Positions 23,520-35,070 of a DNA stretch of 64,000 nt are shown here, piece after piece (the first letter of the stretch is position 1; every line of letters begins with the position of its first letter). Under the pieces are notes generated by a model that saw only the letters and a list, made by a program, of their open reading frames with translations, was not told the DNA's origin and did no database searches. Location of the stretch: assembly GCA_007922225.1 (NCBI GenBank), contig ML679960.1, positions 5,402,198-5,466,197 of the forward strand, written 5' to 3'. Made by a program: the position numbers and the translations under genes. This DNA comes from Emydura subglobosa. Its lineage: Eukaryota; Chordata; Testudines; Chelidae.

Positions 23520-24412
23520 TGCTATATCATATTCTCAAATATGCATCTCACATTGTTTGGAGCAGATACAGGCAAACACTGACTGCAGAGTGAGAGTTCA
23601 CGCCTTGCTGAGACATGCATACAGCAACAATGGACTGGCCTGAGCATCTGATAAGGTGCTGCTCATTTGACTCAAGGGGGGTAAACCATACCGGACATTG
23701 CCGATTACCTGACCCCAGAGGATGGCGAAGGAACAGGGGTTAAAAGCAGAGACATTTTGGTCTCTTAAGCTCTTTCTTGCAATCCATCTACAAGACAACA
23801 TCAAAACTGCATAGAAAGGTAAAGCCTGGTTGGGGGCCGACATCCAGCCAGCCTATGGTGAGAACAATCTAAAGAATGTAAGGCTACTGAAAGTGTTAAG
23901 CTTAGTTTAGAATGTGATCTCCTTTTATTTCTTCCTGATCAAATCTGACATATTATTCTGGCTTATAATCACTTAAAATCTTTCTGTACTTAATTATTTG
24001 TTTTATCTAAAGCAGTGCAGGTGGTTTGTGTGTGTGTAGAGACTTCATTTAGAGTGACAGAGCTGGTGCATATCAATTTATTTGATAAATTGACTAATCA
24101 ATGGCTTACAGAGTCCAGTGGGCAGCACTGAACTTGTAAAATGGCAGTCCTAGGGTTGCATCTGGGACTGGGAATTTTTGGCTGGTGGGTCACACCATTG
24201 CATGATCCCATGTGTGGCTGGCCAGAAGCATTCATTCACTAGGTCAGGAACCGCTTGCTTGCCAGGTGCTGTACGTGAGCTGACCCAGGAGTGGGAGTTC
24301 ACACAGTGAGGCAAGTGCAAGACAGGCCCCAGGAGTAGGGGTGATTGGAGTGACACAGCGATATACCAACCCAGGTTGCAGAGGGGAACATCACAGACAG
24401 TCAGGCTATCCC
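23520..24412 (+). mobile_element. LTR inserted in the RNase H LINE
   Basis: A plus-strand LTR of the same superfamily as the one at about 43.8-44.8 kb. Both share 'ttgttttatctaaa.cagtg', 'tctgggactgggaatt' and 'ggctggcca', in that order. The right edge falls close to 24412, where LINE ORF1 coding resumes. The left edge is within about 30 bases of 23520. Matching target duplications could not be fixed by eye. Its polyadenylation signal is decayed. Confidence 0.65.
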
Positions 24413-24660
24413 CATTTGGATGCTATCTGGAAGTATTCCTTCTTTAATTGTTATATATACAGCTGAGATGGCCAGTTTTCTTTCTTTCTCCTACTAAGTA
24501 GCCACTTAACAAACAATACTTCATCTTCACCTATTCTCTTTTTTATATCATCCTCTGACACTCCTGGCAGTACTTCACACATAAACCATCTTGCTTCCAT
24601 CAGGAATTTAGGCAGTTGAAAAGTAACTTTCATTTTCCCTAAGGTTACATTTTTAAGACA
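24413..24660 (-). pseudogene. ORF1 remnant of the LINE
   Basis: The minus-strand frame at 24451-24633 reads CEVLPGVSEDDIKKRIGEDE, then VKWLLSRRKKENWPS, and continues past a stop as IKEGILPDSIQM up to the LTR border. This matches the pattern of the N-terminal RNA-binding half of Jockey/I-type ORF1 (a 'GVSEEDI...V..v.RR..G' block followed by 'LPD.I..G'). The zinc knuckles expected next are not visible, probably lost around the LTR insertion. It supports a two-ORF element. Confidence 0.6.
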
Positions 24661-24684
24661 TTTTTCAGCTTGTTCCTTATGTGT

Positions 24685-24712
24685 CTTATCCTCTCTCTCT
24701 CTCGCTCTCTCT
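24685..24712. repeat. (CT)n microsatellite
   Basis: CT-rich run 'tctctctctctcgctctctct' type within the LINE 5' region. Confidence 0.75.
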
Positions 24713-24900
24713 GTCCAGTCAGCTCATTTCAGCACTTTGTACCTCATCAATACTTCTTCTTTTATTCCATTCTACCATTTTCTGTGATTAATATCTCATA
24801 TTTTCTCATTTTTGTCACTGATTTCACAATTATAAAATGTTGACTTTCATCCTGTCTTTATTTTTCATTTCTATACATTCCTTATTCAAATCCTGATACA

Positions 24901-26704
24901 TCTAGTCTTTTTTTCCCTGATCTGAGTTCATTCCTCATTCCTGATTCTACTCCTTCATAGTCCAAGGCAACTTTTCCAAGGCAACTTTTCTTTGTGAATG
25001 TTTTCCCAAAATAGAAATTCTAAATTTTGTTGAATTGTCCATTTTCTCCTGTGTGTGTGTGTGTGGGGAGGGGGTGGGACACTGACCTAAAATGTGGGAG
25101 ACCCAGGTTCCAAGCCCCTGCTCTGTCTGATTCAGAACAGAGATTTTCATCCCAGATCACTTCCCCCCCTCCTCAGAATATAGTGTGGACAAAGTTTTCA
25201 TCAAAACTAAAATGGTTTTGATTAAATGAAATTTTGTCAATATCTTCCAACCAGCCCAATTTGTGCAAAAAAAAAAAAAAGTGCATTTGTTCAAAAGTGT
25301 TTTTTGTATAACAAAACACCAAGTTAATCATTTAAACTGGAAAAGATTATTTTATAAAATTTTCTGGGAAGAAACATTAAATTTTCTTCATTTCTATATG
25401 ACAGTCACAGAAAGGGAAAAACATACTTTATAGCTCCATTCTTAAGTACAACGGAGGCACTCAGATGATATTGATATAGGCCTGGCATAGGTAGGTAAAA
25501 TAGATAGAGGCTAGGGCTTTTATTTTTTTATTTTTTTATTTTTGAAAGCCACATTTTTTATTCAATATTTACATGGTGAATAGTTGACATGTTTTTGTTT
25601 TAGAGCTGTTTGCACAGTTTTATATAAGGTATAACCACCACCTAATTGTTTTTGGCCTACTTATATTGTTTAATGTTGTGAGATTTCCTTCTAATAACAG
25701 TTAGCCTACACAATTATTTTTGTGTTTTTAATAAAAATGATCTCCCTTTATTATCTTGAGCAGTGGTCATAATGTTTTCTTAAAAAAAGTTATATCAAAA
25801 GTCACTGCTACAGTGTGTGTATGTGTCTGTACACTGAAAGAATCTTAGCTTGGGTAATTCAAGGTAGCTCCAATGAAATGGAGTAGGTATTAGAGATGGG
25901 CCCAAACCTAAGAGAATTTTAAACCCTTTGACTTCTGTGAAAATCCAGGACTGGATCTGAATTTCCTCTCAGGATCTGAATTTCCAGGGTCAAACATATC
26001 TCTTCTAAGACTGGAGGACTTTTTGTGTTGAATAGAAATGTGTTCTAAAGGAGGAGAGGGAGGTTGTTTTAGGAGCAGTAAGTGTGTGTCTGTTGTAAGT
26101 AGAAGATGCATGACAACAAGAGTGGGCAAAGGAGAGCATGAAGGGGAAAAAAATAGAGCTAAAACTGTACCCAGACGGCAATGACATTTCAAATGCATAA
26201 GTTTTATTACTAGAGTTCAATCACCATTGCGCATTAATCATTATTGAAATTACTGCTTAATTTAGGGCCCAATCTTGAAGTCCCTACAATTATGTAAATC
26301 TTTGTGATGTACTTTGTACTTAAGCACAAGTAGTCTCATTAAATTCAATGGGATTATTCACACGCTTCCAGTGAAGCATTTGTTGAATCTGGACTCTAGA
26401 GCACATGGTCCCCTTACTGCTCACAAAGGGCCCCCAGGCCCACTCTGGCACTTGCAGAGGACGGCTGTGGCATTCTCCATGTACACTGGTTACTGTGTTC
26501 ACAGTCCTCTGCCTCCATGGAAGCTAGTGTTCTGCTTTCTTTGAGAACACCTGTACATAACCTTTCACTTGTTACAGCAGTCAATATTTATTTCAGCTTA
26601 GATTAAACATAAACATTATTTATTGGCAATTGATAGACCAAAGAGAAAAAAAAACTCTAAAAAAGGTACATAATGCAGCCTGTCTCTGAAAGTTCTCCAA
26701 CATT
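24901..26704. other. Mostly unassigned DNA with a SINE fragment
   Basis: At about 25065-25160 is a tRNA-derived SINE fragment ('gacactgacctaaaatgtgg', 'gacccaggttccaagcccc', the latter a B-box-like motif). At 25200-25255 is a bit of the GCAGGTTGGAA-type MITE. The rest shows no gene. Confidence 0.45.
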
Positions 26705-26824
26705 GGACCAGATTCTGATACCTTTACTCAAGTTGCATAGTGTCTTACTCCAGTATTTACTCTTCAAGTCGTCCTACTGAAGTCAATGGCAGATACTCAA
26801 AATAAGGGTATAAGAATCTGTTCC
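26705..26824. mobile_element. 120-bp palindromic MITE
   Basis: Ends 'ggaccagattctgatacc' and, inverted, 'ggaacagattcttatacc'. The centre has 'ctgaagtcaatgg'. A complete small foldback element; fragments of the same kind are scattered through the window. Confidence 0.7.
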
Positions 26825-29649
26825 ACAGAAAACTGAAAGAAATAAAGATGATTTCCCATCTTTCTACCATGTTTAAGGTCTATTACAGCCTGAGCCCACT
26901 AGTCTGTCATAGGTACATCTTCAAGGCAGGCTCTTGAGATAATTTTCCATTTCTCTCATTACCCAGCTAATTATAATGTACTGTTGTTTTGATCTCTACT
27001 GGTGTACCATATTTACTATACAACATATTAACAAGCACTTAAGCTTTCCTGAATTTTGAAGTGGGTTAAATATAAAACCAGGTGTTATTTCATTAAAATT
27101 GTGTCAAGGTACCGATTATATTCCTCATTAAACTTCTCTATGCTGCTGTTAGACAAAGTTATAATTTCCTTCTAACTAAGTGAGGAAATGTATTAACATA
27201 TGGCTCCTTCAAAAATACTTTTCCATTATTTCAGGCTAGCATAGACATTATGAATACTTTTCTTGGAAATAACCAAAAAAAGTTGAGCATAAATTTTCAT
27301 TAACATTAATGTTTATGTTATATATTAAGTGATAGTGAACGCTGAATAAGGCAAACAAGATTGTCTCTAGAGCTACTTTCTCTCTGCATTATGGCAGACC
27401 TTCTTTAACCTTCTCTCATCCTCCTTCCTTGTTTTCTTCTACAGATCTAAAAAAAAATGAAGTACATATCCTCACACCAATCATTTCCCTTACCATGCCT
27501 AAAGATTCCTCCACTTTTGTTAATGATTCCTATGCTGATAGTAAAACTCCATTAATACTGTAAAAGAAGATCCTGTCTTCCCATTGGAAGATTATGTATA
27601 CAAAACCTAGTTCAATTGCACAGTACTTGCATCATACAGAACATAATGTGCTGTAAAAAGTCATCCATATAACCACATAAAGTAAAATTTAACATTGGAC
27701 AGGTTGGTATTACTGTACTTCCCACAGCCCAGTTGAAGACAGAGTGAGTGCATAATGAATACTGGGTAAATGCTAACATTTGGTCCATCTGTAGTCACAT
27801 TGCGAACTCTGCCCAACACATGATCTTATATTTGAGAACTGTCAGTCATTTCTCTCTCTTTGTGGTGCACCCAGCCACGGGTACAGTGAGCAATTCTTCT
27901 GAGAGCAATATATATAAATTACTCTCTGGATCCTCTGAAAATTTCGTCTTAATATTGCATCCTGCATCAAAGGACAGTTAGATACCCAGTTACCTTTGAA
28001 TGTTAATGGGAGCTGGGAATCTAACGCCTTCAGGCTCCTTTGGTACTCCCAGGTTGCATCTCTATAGAGTATTGAAAGGCAGTGAGTGCAACTACTTATT
28101 TGCCATCACCTAGTTTCTCAAGTGCCTCTCTTTAAAGAAATTCAGACTGACTTCTTTTCCACCAGCAAAAATGAGATTAGAGAGTACATTTCGTGTCCTT
28201 TCATTAACTCATTAGGTAGTTGCACTACCAAATTTCACAACCTATCCACAGCCTAATGGCTCCCTCAGGTGTTTAATTACAAACCAAATCATAACAGAAT
28301 CATAGGTGAGTTATCTTTTCAGTCCACTCACATGAGAGCTGAAAGAATATCCATTATCAGAGAGTACAGTGAGATATAATGTACCTCTTAACATAGGCTG
28401 CAAAACAATTATTCTATTGATTATTGTCAATTATTTATTGAATATTTGTCTTCAGTACTGCTGATAATGTATTTTCTGTCCTCCTAACATTGTTGGATGG
28501 AAGGAATATTTAAACACTCCATATTATCCAAATCTACCTTGTGACAGAGATTCAGCTTGCAGTGACAAAGAGTGCCAGCGATTAAATATGATGTCATGCG
28601 GATTGCCATCTACAGGGCTAAAGCAAACAAGTGAACTTTATTAATCTTGACATATCTAATAGTAAGAACACTTGTCTGGGATTGTTGGCCTTACAGTTAT
28701 TAAACTGTTTAAGACAGTAAGTGCTCCACTTACATTTTTTCTTTGTTGCTTTCAAATGTAAAATTTTTAAATGGTGAAAGCCTGCAAGAAAGAGCTTTAG
28801 ACTGCCACAAAGGCAACCCTTCTCACTTCTGTACCTCCAACCTTGAAATTGTGGGATCAGGCTCTTTTGGGCACACATAGAGGAGCTTTGGACCTTATAA
28901 CAAGTGTAACTGGTAAAAAGTAGACTACCTGGGGTAAATCTTCAGGATATTTTTCAAGGGAATTTCTTACGAAGCTCCTTCAATTTTTAATGGGACATCT
29001 GCCTAGTTCTACATACAATTAAGTGAAAATGTATACTGCTATATTTGATTATATGCTCTGTGTAAGTATTTTGAGAATGCTACAGGTCTTGGGACGGGAG
29101 AGGGAGAGAAAATACATTTATTACTCTTTGAATAAACAGCAAAGTTTAGATTTTAGATGAGTTGTTAGGTGCAAAAAATCATACTAGGTGATGGTAGTAG
29201 TGGGCGGGTTGTTTGGCTGTTTTCCCATTTGGATCTGAAATTGCCATCCTGTATCATACCAGGCTATCCTGTAAACACTTTATATCATGAAGTCAATGGG
29301 TAGGATTTTAATTCCATTAAAGTCAATGAAAAAAATTCCCACTGACTTCAATGGAAGGAAAGTTAAACTAGTTCTGAGTGCTTTGAATGTGACTGCACAT
29401 GTGCTTAAAGCTGAAAATGTGTTCACAGGACTGGGGCTTATGACACTATGTATGTTCTGTACATATATATTTAGTGCAGCGAACAGGGATTTCATTCCAT
29501 TACAAAACTACAGTGACACCAAAAAGTCTCTGTGAACCTGGGCCAGTGAGGGTTAAGCAGCCTAAAATTAATCTTTAAGAACATATTAAAGAAGTATTGA
29601 AATGGTAAACAGGGCCATTTCTTGTAGATAGTTGCCAAAGCCGTATTAA
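26825..29649. other. Mostly unassigned intergenic DNA
   Basis: No gene seen. Short palindromic repeat fragments occur at about 27965-28055 ('gttagatacccagttacctt') and 29275-29350 ('ccattaaagtcaatg', then 'actgacttcaatgg'). Confidence 0.45.
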
Positions 29650-30649
29650 GTAGACTAAATTCTTTGAAATGTAAACCTGTATTGTCAGGGAATTAGAATA
29701 GGTACTAATTGTATTTGTCTGTGTTTACCTATATCTTGTTAGAAGAATAACAATGTGATCTGATTAGCTTGTAGATTCTAAACTTTGATTCCTCTCTGAA
29801 ATGTCTGTTACTACTCTTGATTTAGAGATCAGAAAGGAATATTAACACTTAGATGAAACATGGGTGTAATAATATCATTGTCTATGTTTCTCTTTGAAGT
29901 TTGTTGTAAACTGCCTATGAACTGCTTGAATGGTTAATTATCTTATGCTAATAAATGTAGCTACTTACTGATGTGTGCTTAGAAAATAGAGATTAACTTC
30001 AAAGCAACAATATATATTACCTATTCTTTATCCTAGGAACGCCTGCTGTGTTGTCTGCTGTCAAGAGGCTATCATAGCCTGCTAGAGAAATATAAAAGAA
30101 CTCTAGGGCCTGATCCTTTGTAATCTCTGATCTGCTTAAACTTTGTCTGGGGAAGCTCAAGCTGCAAGACTGAGGTCTCCAGGAAATTTCCACTGAAAAT
30201 TCTCATGGAAGAATTTCAAAAAACTCTACACAAGGACTGCCTATTGGACTATCACCTCCGGAACTAATTCTAGAAGGATTTTCACAAATCGTCAGTTCAC
30301 CATCTCTACTATGAAAATGACCTAACAACTTTACTCATCTCTGAATGTATAATGATCTTTAACCACTGTACTCTTTCTTTTCTTTTAAATAAATCTTAGA
30401 TTAGTTAATAAGAATGATCTGTAAGTGTGTATTTGGGTAAGGTCTGAAATATTCATTGACCTGGTGGGTAATGTGTCAGATCTCTTGGGAATGGTAGAAC
30501 TTTATATATGGTGAATAAGATTTTAAGGAATCCTCACCATATGGAAGTGGTTTGGTGTGAGCTAAAGGCTGGATTTCTTGAAGGGAACTATATTTTAGCT
30601 TCTTGGTAACCAGTGTTGGTTCTGGACACTTTGTGATCAGTGTGAATAC
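29650..30649 (+). mobile_element. LTR, 5' and central part (split by insertion)
   Basis: Plus-strand LTR with a TATA box at 30091-30097 (TATAAAA) and AATAAA at 30388-30393, nearly 300 bases apart. After the signal come 'agattagttaataagaat', 'gtgtatttgggtaaggtctg' and 'cttcttggtaaccagt', a series I recognise from turtle LTRs. It stops near 30649 and its end resumes at about 31350. Confidence 0.65.
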
Positions 30650-31349
30650 CAGTCAGACACGGTACGCTCGATTTGCAGATCAATAAGGTTTAATGTGCAA
30701 GGTTTTCTATAAATATACTAGTTAGATACAAAGCCTAAAATTAACTACAATATATCATACTCACTAAGCCTGGAGAGCTAAGCAGTCACTCAGAAGGCTG
30801 TATACAGAAACAGCTTTCTTCAGGGGCCCTGCCAGGGAGTTAGTGGCCTCTGGTCCAACCGGCAGCACCTCCCACAGAGTCAGGTGTTGATGGAGCGCGC
30901 CCCTTTGTCTAAGTGATAACTATTTATACCCTCCCATAAACAACCTTCACCTAATTATCTTTTTCTTATTATCATATATACTAATTACCTACATTGGGTT
31001 TCCACCCTTAACTACATTTCATTCTGACCATAATAACTGGGGTCGTCAAAACAACATCTGGTGATAGGAGGGGCAGAGTAAAAGTATGCCCCTTGGCAAT
31101 AAAACAGTGTACCCCAGACGTTCAAGGATAGCTTCTTGTTCCCATCACCATTATCTATGTGCAGCTGCAAGCATACAGTATCTGTATTTTGTCTTGTTAT
31201 GTGCCGTGCTATGCAGAAACTGAGACATCTATACTGTTATTCAGTCTCTGCCAACTGAAAGATGTCATGCTACAAGGGTCAGAATAGCCAAGCAAGCAAC
31301 TGAATGCTATGTTAAGTCTGTAGGATAGTGGTCAAGCAACTCAAATTGT
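30650..31349 (-). mobile_element. LTR-like insertion in opposite orientation
   Basis: On the minus strand it has a TATA box (plus 30923-30928, 'tttata' in 'ctatttataccc') and an ATTAAA signal (plus 30689-30694) about 235 bases downstream. A 3' edge near 30655 fits an LTR. The other edge is inferred from where the outer LTR resumes. Confidence 0.55.
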
Positions 31350-31530
31350 ACTGGGCCTCCAAAACCAGGAAAGTATTGCAGAAGCTTTCTTGCTACTGGT
31401 TTGGTGAATCTAATTATTAGAATAAAACATTAGTTTTGGGGATCGTCTGCCCTATTCTTTGAAGTTTGCCCTGATTGAGCATTCTCAGTGTGGCCCCTCC
31501 AGTGACCATGGTCACAGTTTCATATCTTTG
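31350..31530 (+). mobile_element. LTR, 3' end
   Basis: Carries 'ctactggtttggtgaatcta' followed by 'gtctgccctattctttg' and 'tgccctgattgagcatt', comparable with the LTR ending at about 18960-19060 ('gtaacagtctgccctgagg'). It probably completes the LTR interrupted at 30650. Confidence 0.5.
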
Positions 31531-34194
31531 TTTGAACTTATGCTCCTTCAAAATTAATAACATTTTTTTGGGATAGGATTTGGTGCATATGTACTGCCTG
31601 AAAAGTGAGGATGAATATTTCTGACAACATCTTTCTGTAGGCTCAATAAAGTTTCCTTATACATCATTATAACACTGTCTTTCTGGTCTGAGAGAATGTA
31701 ATTTAATTTCTCCATTCTATATGCTACCAATACAGCCTTGTCTTTTCAATTTATTTCATTTCATTTTTGCTGTATCTCACCAAGAGCCTGATCCAAACCT
31801 ATTGAAGCCAATGGAAAGACTCCCATTAACTTTAACAGGTCTTAGATCAGCGCCCAAAGTGTCATCACTCAAGAAAAAATAAAATGCAATCCAGACATAT
31901 TCCAATCTTCTGATAACCTTTCACAAACATCTGGACTTCATACAGACCTCTTTGCTTTCTTTGGATTTTAGGGGCAAAACTATTTTAAATGTCAAGGTTA
32001 AAATAATAATAAACTAGCATAGATCTTTGCACACAGTTTGAGTAACCCTATAAAAAGAGTACATTTTAAAAAATCTATTTCTAAGTAAAATCATTGAATC
32101 AAACATTCCTGCTAATTTCTGCCAGCAGAAATGATGCACTATTTCAATTTATGCTATACATATTCAGTATGTTTCTTCTATATAATCCACATTTTAAATC
32201 TAACAATGGTTAAGTGAAAAACCAAGTCTACTAATCATTATGTAAAAACATGATTGCTTTACTGTTGTCTTCAAACCTGCCTCTTCTCCCCCCTGTACTT
32301 GTCCATTGCATCTTGTCATAAACATAGGTTCCAATTCTGATTTCAGTGGTATTACCACTCCTATTCTTAAAATGAAGCTCATTTGTAAATATTGGCAGAA
32401 TTGAGGCCCTACCTTATCAGCTTTCTGAAATAGGAAATGTCTTTTTGCACAGTATATAACACAATATGACTCTGTACCTGGCTTTGGGTACCCAGGCACT
32501 ACTGTAATACCTATTACTGTTACTACTCAAAAATCACAAAATGTTGGCTAATATCCCAGATGAAATGTCTAGTCATAAAGCATTTGTAACTGCATAAGGA
32601 ATATGAAGATTCTTCATTCTACACCACACAAAATAAACTTTTCAAAGTTACCCTCCTTACTTCATAGGATTAAGCTATAGGATTGTTAAATATCCTTCAA
32701 GACCCTCATACTGATGACAGCATTTTGCTTAGAGTGGCTTGCATAAGACAGCATCTCTGCCTTTCAACCTATCATACCCACATTATCATTCTGAAAGCAG
32801 CTCCTAAGACTGATGACACATCTATAATTCTCCAGAAGATATAATAAAAAATATAAACTTAAAGGCTATTTTATACAAATGTTTTTGCATTTTTGTGATA
32901 CATACACAAAGATAAGCTATGGAATCTTTTTTTTTTTTTTTTTAATCACCCTCATAAAATAGGTCTCAGACTCTTTCCTTTATTTTTAGCTTGGTGGGGT
33001 GTTTCGTATTGTTCTTGGATTTTTTTTTTTTTTTTTTTTGTCGGAATGATCCTTCAGAACAAATTCATACAAGTATATTTTGTAGTTCAGGGGCTCAGTG
33101 TGAAGCAGCTATGATAGGACTTGTGGAAACTCATTAATTTTTGTAGAGGGATTTTTTTTTAAATTAATCAAATGAAGTACTCATCAAATAAACCTTTTGT
33201 AGATCAAACTACAGTTGTTTCCCAGCAATACAAATGACTTAAAAGATCCAGTGTATCACTCATTTTCTGTTTGTATTTATTTCATGTTTGGGATGCTACT
33301 AGTCTCTTCAAGTTATTCAGAACTGAGTTGCCCTCTTACTTTGAAATAACTGATTCCACCACCTTGGTTTTGTATCTTCTGCAAGTGTAACCTTCCTGCA
33401 GATAACTCCATTTATATCACTGAAATATAAAGGAAACATGATAGAGACTAATCATCAGTCTTACATTACTTCTATTCACCCTGAATTGTTTCCACTCATC
33501 TCTATACCATACAGACTGACCTTGTAAATGAGTCTGTTGTGTAAGAATCTTGATGTTCAGGTAAATTTTATGTACGCAGCTTTCTTCCCCACTGATCCTT
33601 TGTTATTTTACATTTTACATGTATATATTTATGTATTATCTATTTATTTATTTGTTTGTATTTGTTAGACTTCCTTTTGTGACTCCACATTAACTATTTT
33701 AAATCAAATTAATATTTCTCACACATGTCTAATCCTTGTGGCTGTTACTCAGTCATTCACATTTTTCAGAGACTTCTCTATTTCTCTTTGCTTAAATAAA
33801 TTTAATAGAAATTTTGCTGAATTCAGTATTTTTAACACAGCTGATTTGAACTCTGGCTTGTGAATAGAAAGAACATAGTACTTAAATACTAGACCTTATG
33901 CTATTTATTTTTTAAAGAGAATCCATCTCACTCCAGTCTTACAAGATCATATTGTTGTTTCACATGTATAACCTGTTTCAGCATATGACAAATACTGTGG
34001 TAATAGTCAGCACCCTTAATGCCAGACTGCGTAATTTGGACACTCAGCTCCTAGTTTGTATGCACTGAGTTATCTAACCTGAGCACATTTCATCTGGACA
34101 TTCAACTCCTGGTTTGTATGTAGTGAGTTATCTAACTACTTTCAAACATCTCTAATGTGGCATACAGGGCACTGAACACATGACATTGCAGATA
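31531..34194. other. Unassigned intergenic DNA with T-tracts
   Basis: No gene seen. Long T runs at about 32928-32944 and 33020-33039. A palindromic repeat fragment ('ctattgaagccaatgg') at about 31785-31856. The region 33360-33560 vaguely resembles LINE coding sequence, but I cannot support a call. Confidence 0.45.
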
Positions 34195-34358
34195 ATCTCC
34201 TTGGAGCAAGAGCCCGAGGAAGGGCGCGAGCGCCCTGATTGGACCACCTCACGTCCTGCCACAGAGTCTGCCAGGCAACAAGGGACCCAGGCCGTGATAG
34301 GACCACTCAGCCAGTCCAATCAGCGGCAGTGGGGCGGAGCCCCGACAGGAAGGGGAAG

Positions 34359-34365
34359 TATAAAG
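34359..34365 (+). promoter_or_regulatory. TATA box with CCAAT and GC boxes, copy B
   Basis: TATAAAG preceded by CCAAT at 34316-34320, an inverted CCAAT at 34238-34242 and a GC box at about 34331. An initiator-like TCAGT lies 24 bases downstream. This is a full RNA polymerase II promoter layout. Confidence 0.6.
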
Positions 34366-34382
34366 GCCAGGCCCCTGAGCTC

Positions 34383-34849
34383 AGTAAGCCCCAGACTGCT
34401 GCCAGAGACAGACGTGCGGCCCTGCCTGCAGAGGCCTAGGCCAGAGCCGAGCCGCCGACGGACCCCGGCCCCACCTGGGCCCGGGGACTGGATAGGGCCT
34501 TCACGGAGTTGGACCAGGCAACTCGGCCAGGACGACTGGGCCAAGCTACCCCGACCCTGAGCCTGGGCCCGTGCTCCGGGACCCCTGGACTGGGCCGAGA
34601 CCCCAGAGCAGCCTGAGTGGCGGGTACCCCCTGAGGCTGGGCTGGATCTAGAGGAGCTGCCGGCCGCTGAGCCCCTCCCTGAGTCGGGGCAGGACTTGGA
34701 GGAGCTGCCAGAGGCCGAGCCTCTCCCCGCCTACAACGACCTCGAGGAGCTGCCCCCTGAAGAGGAACTCCCCACCTTACCCCCGGTCGATGCGGAAGGA
34801 CTGGCGGCGCTACGCCCAGCGGACTACCCTGGCAGCCCGGAGGAGGCAG
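34383..34849 (+). CDS. Acidic open frame of copy B (putative first exon)
   Basis: The same reading frame as in copies A and C. From the predicted start it reads SVSPRLLPETDV, meets one TGA at 34558-34560, then runs open to 34917. The second part carries three DLEELP blocks (about 34648, 34693 and 34738) separated by proline/glutamate-rich spacers, and ends ADYPGSPEEAG at the donor. No ATG occurs in frame after the predicted start. Function unknown; the composition predicts a disordered, strongly acidic peptide. The stop and missing start argue against a working protein from this copy. Confidence 0.38.
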
Positions 34850-35043
34850 GTACTGGGGTCAATAGGGAGGAAGTAGCCCAGGGACAGCCACGGCCTGTGG
34901 CTGAAGCCACAGTATAGTCGATGTGTTGCGGCGGGAGCCCCGCTGACACAGTGGCAGCCGCTTCTGCCACTACTAGGGCCCTGGGCTGGGACGCAGTGGA
35001 GACGGGTGGGCCTGCGTCCCCCTCCCCTTCCCCTTTTCCCTAG
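34850..35043 (+). other. Putative intron of copy B (194 nt)
   Basis: The donor GGCAG/GTACTGG lies directly after the acidic frame. The acceptor is the tract 'ccccttttccctag' followed by CCACCC. Copy C has the same 'ttccctag/ccacccc' acceptor. Confidence 0.45.
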
Positions 35044-35070
35044 CCACCCTGAGGAGAATCTCTCTCCTGG

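Larger units (their letters stand above)
19090..24900 (-). mobile_element. Non-LTR retrotransposon with RNase H (Jockey/R1/I-like), decayed
   Basis: A minus-strand LINE read from right to left: an ORF1 remnant (24451-24660), then an ORF2 with apurinic-type endonuclease (22738-23363), reverse transcriptase (about 20200-21194) and RNase H (about 19390-19909). Domain order and an RNase H at the C-terminus define the Jockey/R1/I group of LINEs and exclude CR1, L1, L2 and RTE. Three insertions interrupt it: an LTR (about 23520-24412) and two palindromic elements (21431-21900 and about 22497-22737). Without these ORF2 would be close to full length. Many stops and frameshifts are present. RNase H LINEs are known from arthropods and fishes; one in an apparent amniote is surprising. 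Confidence 0.8.

Noticed and set aside
33360..33700. Possible LINE coding remnant
   Set aside because: Only vague likeness to LINE antisense wording; no conserved block could be read in any frame.
34180..34560. 126-codon plus-strand frame starting upstream of the copy B promoter
   Set aside because: It spans the TATA box and so could not be translated as a whole from the predicted transcript; only its part after 34383 is considered.
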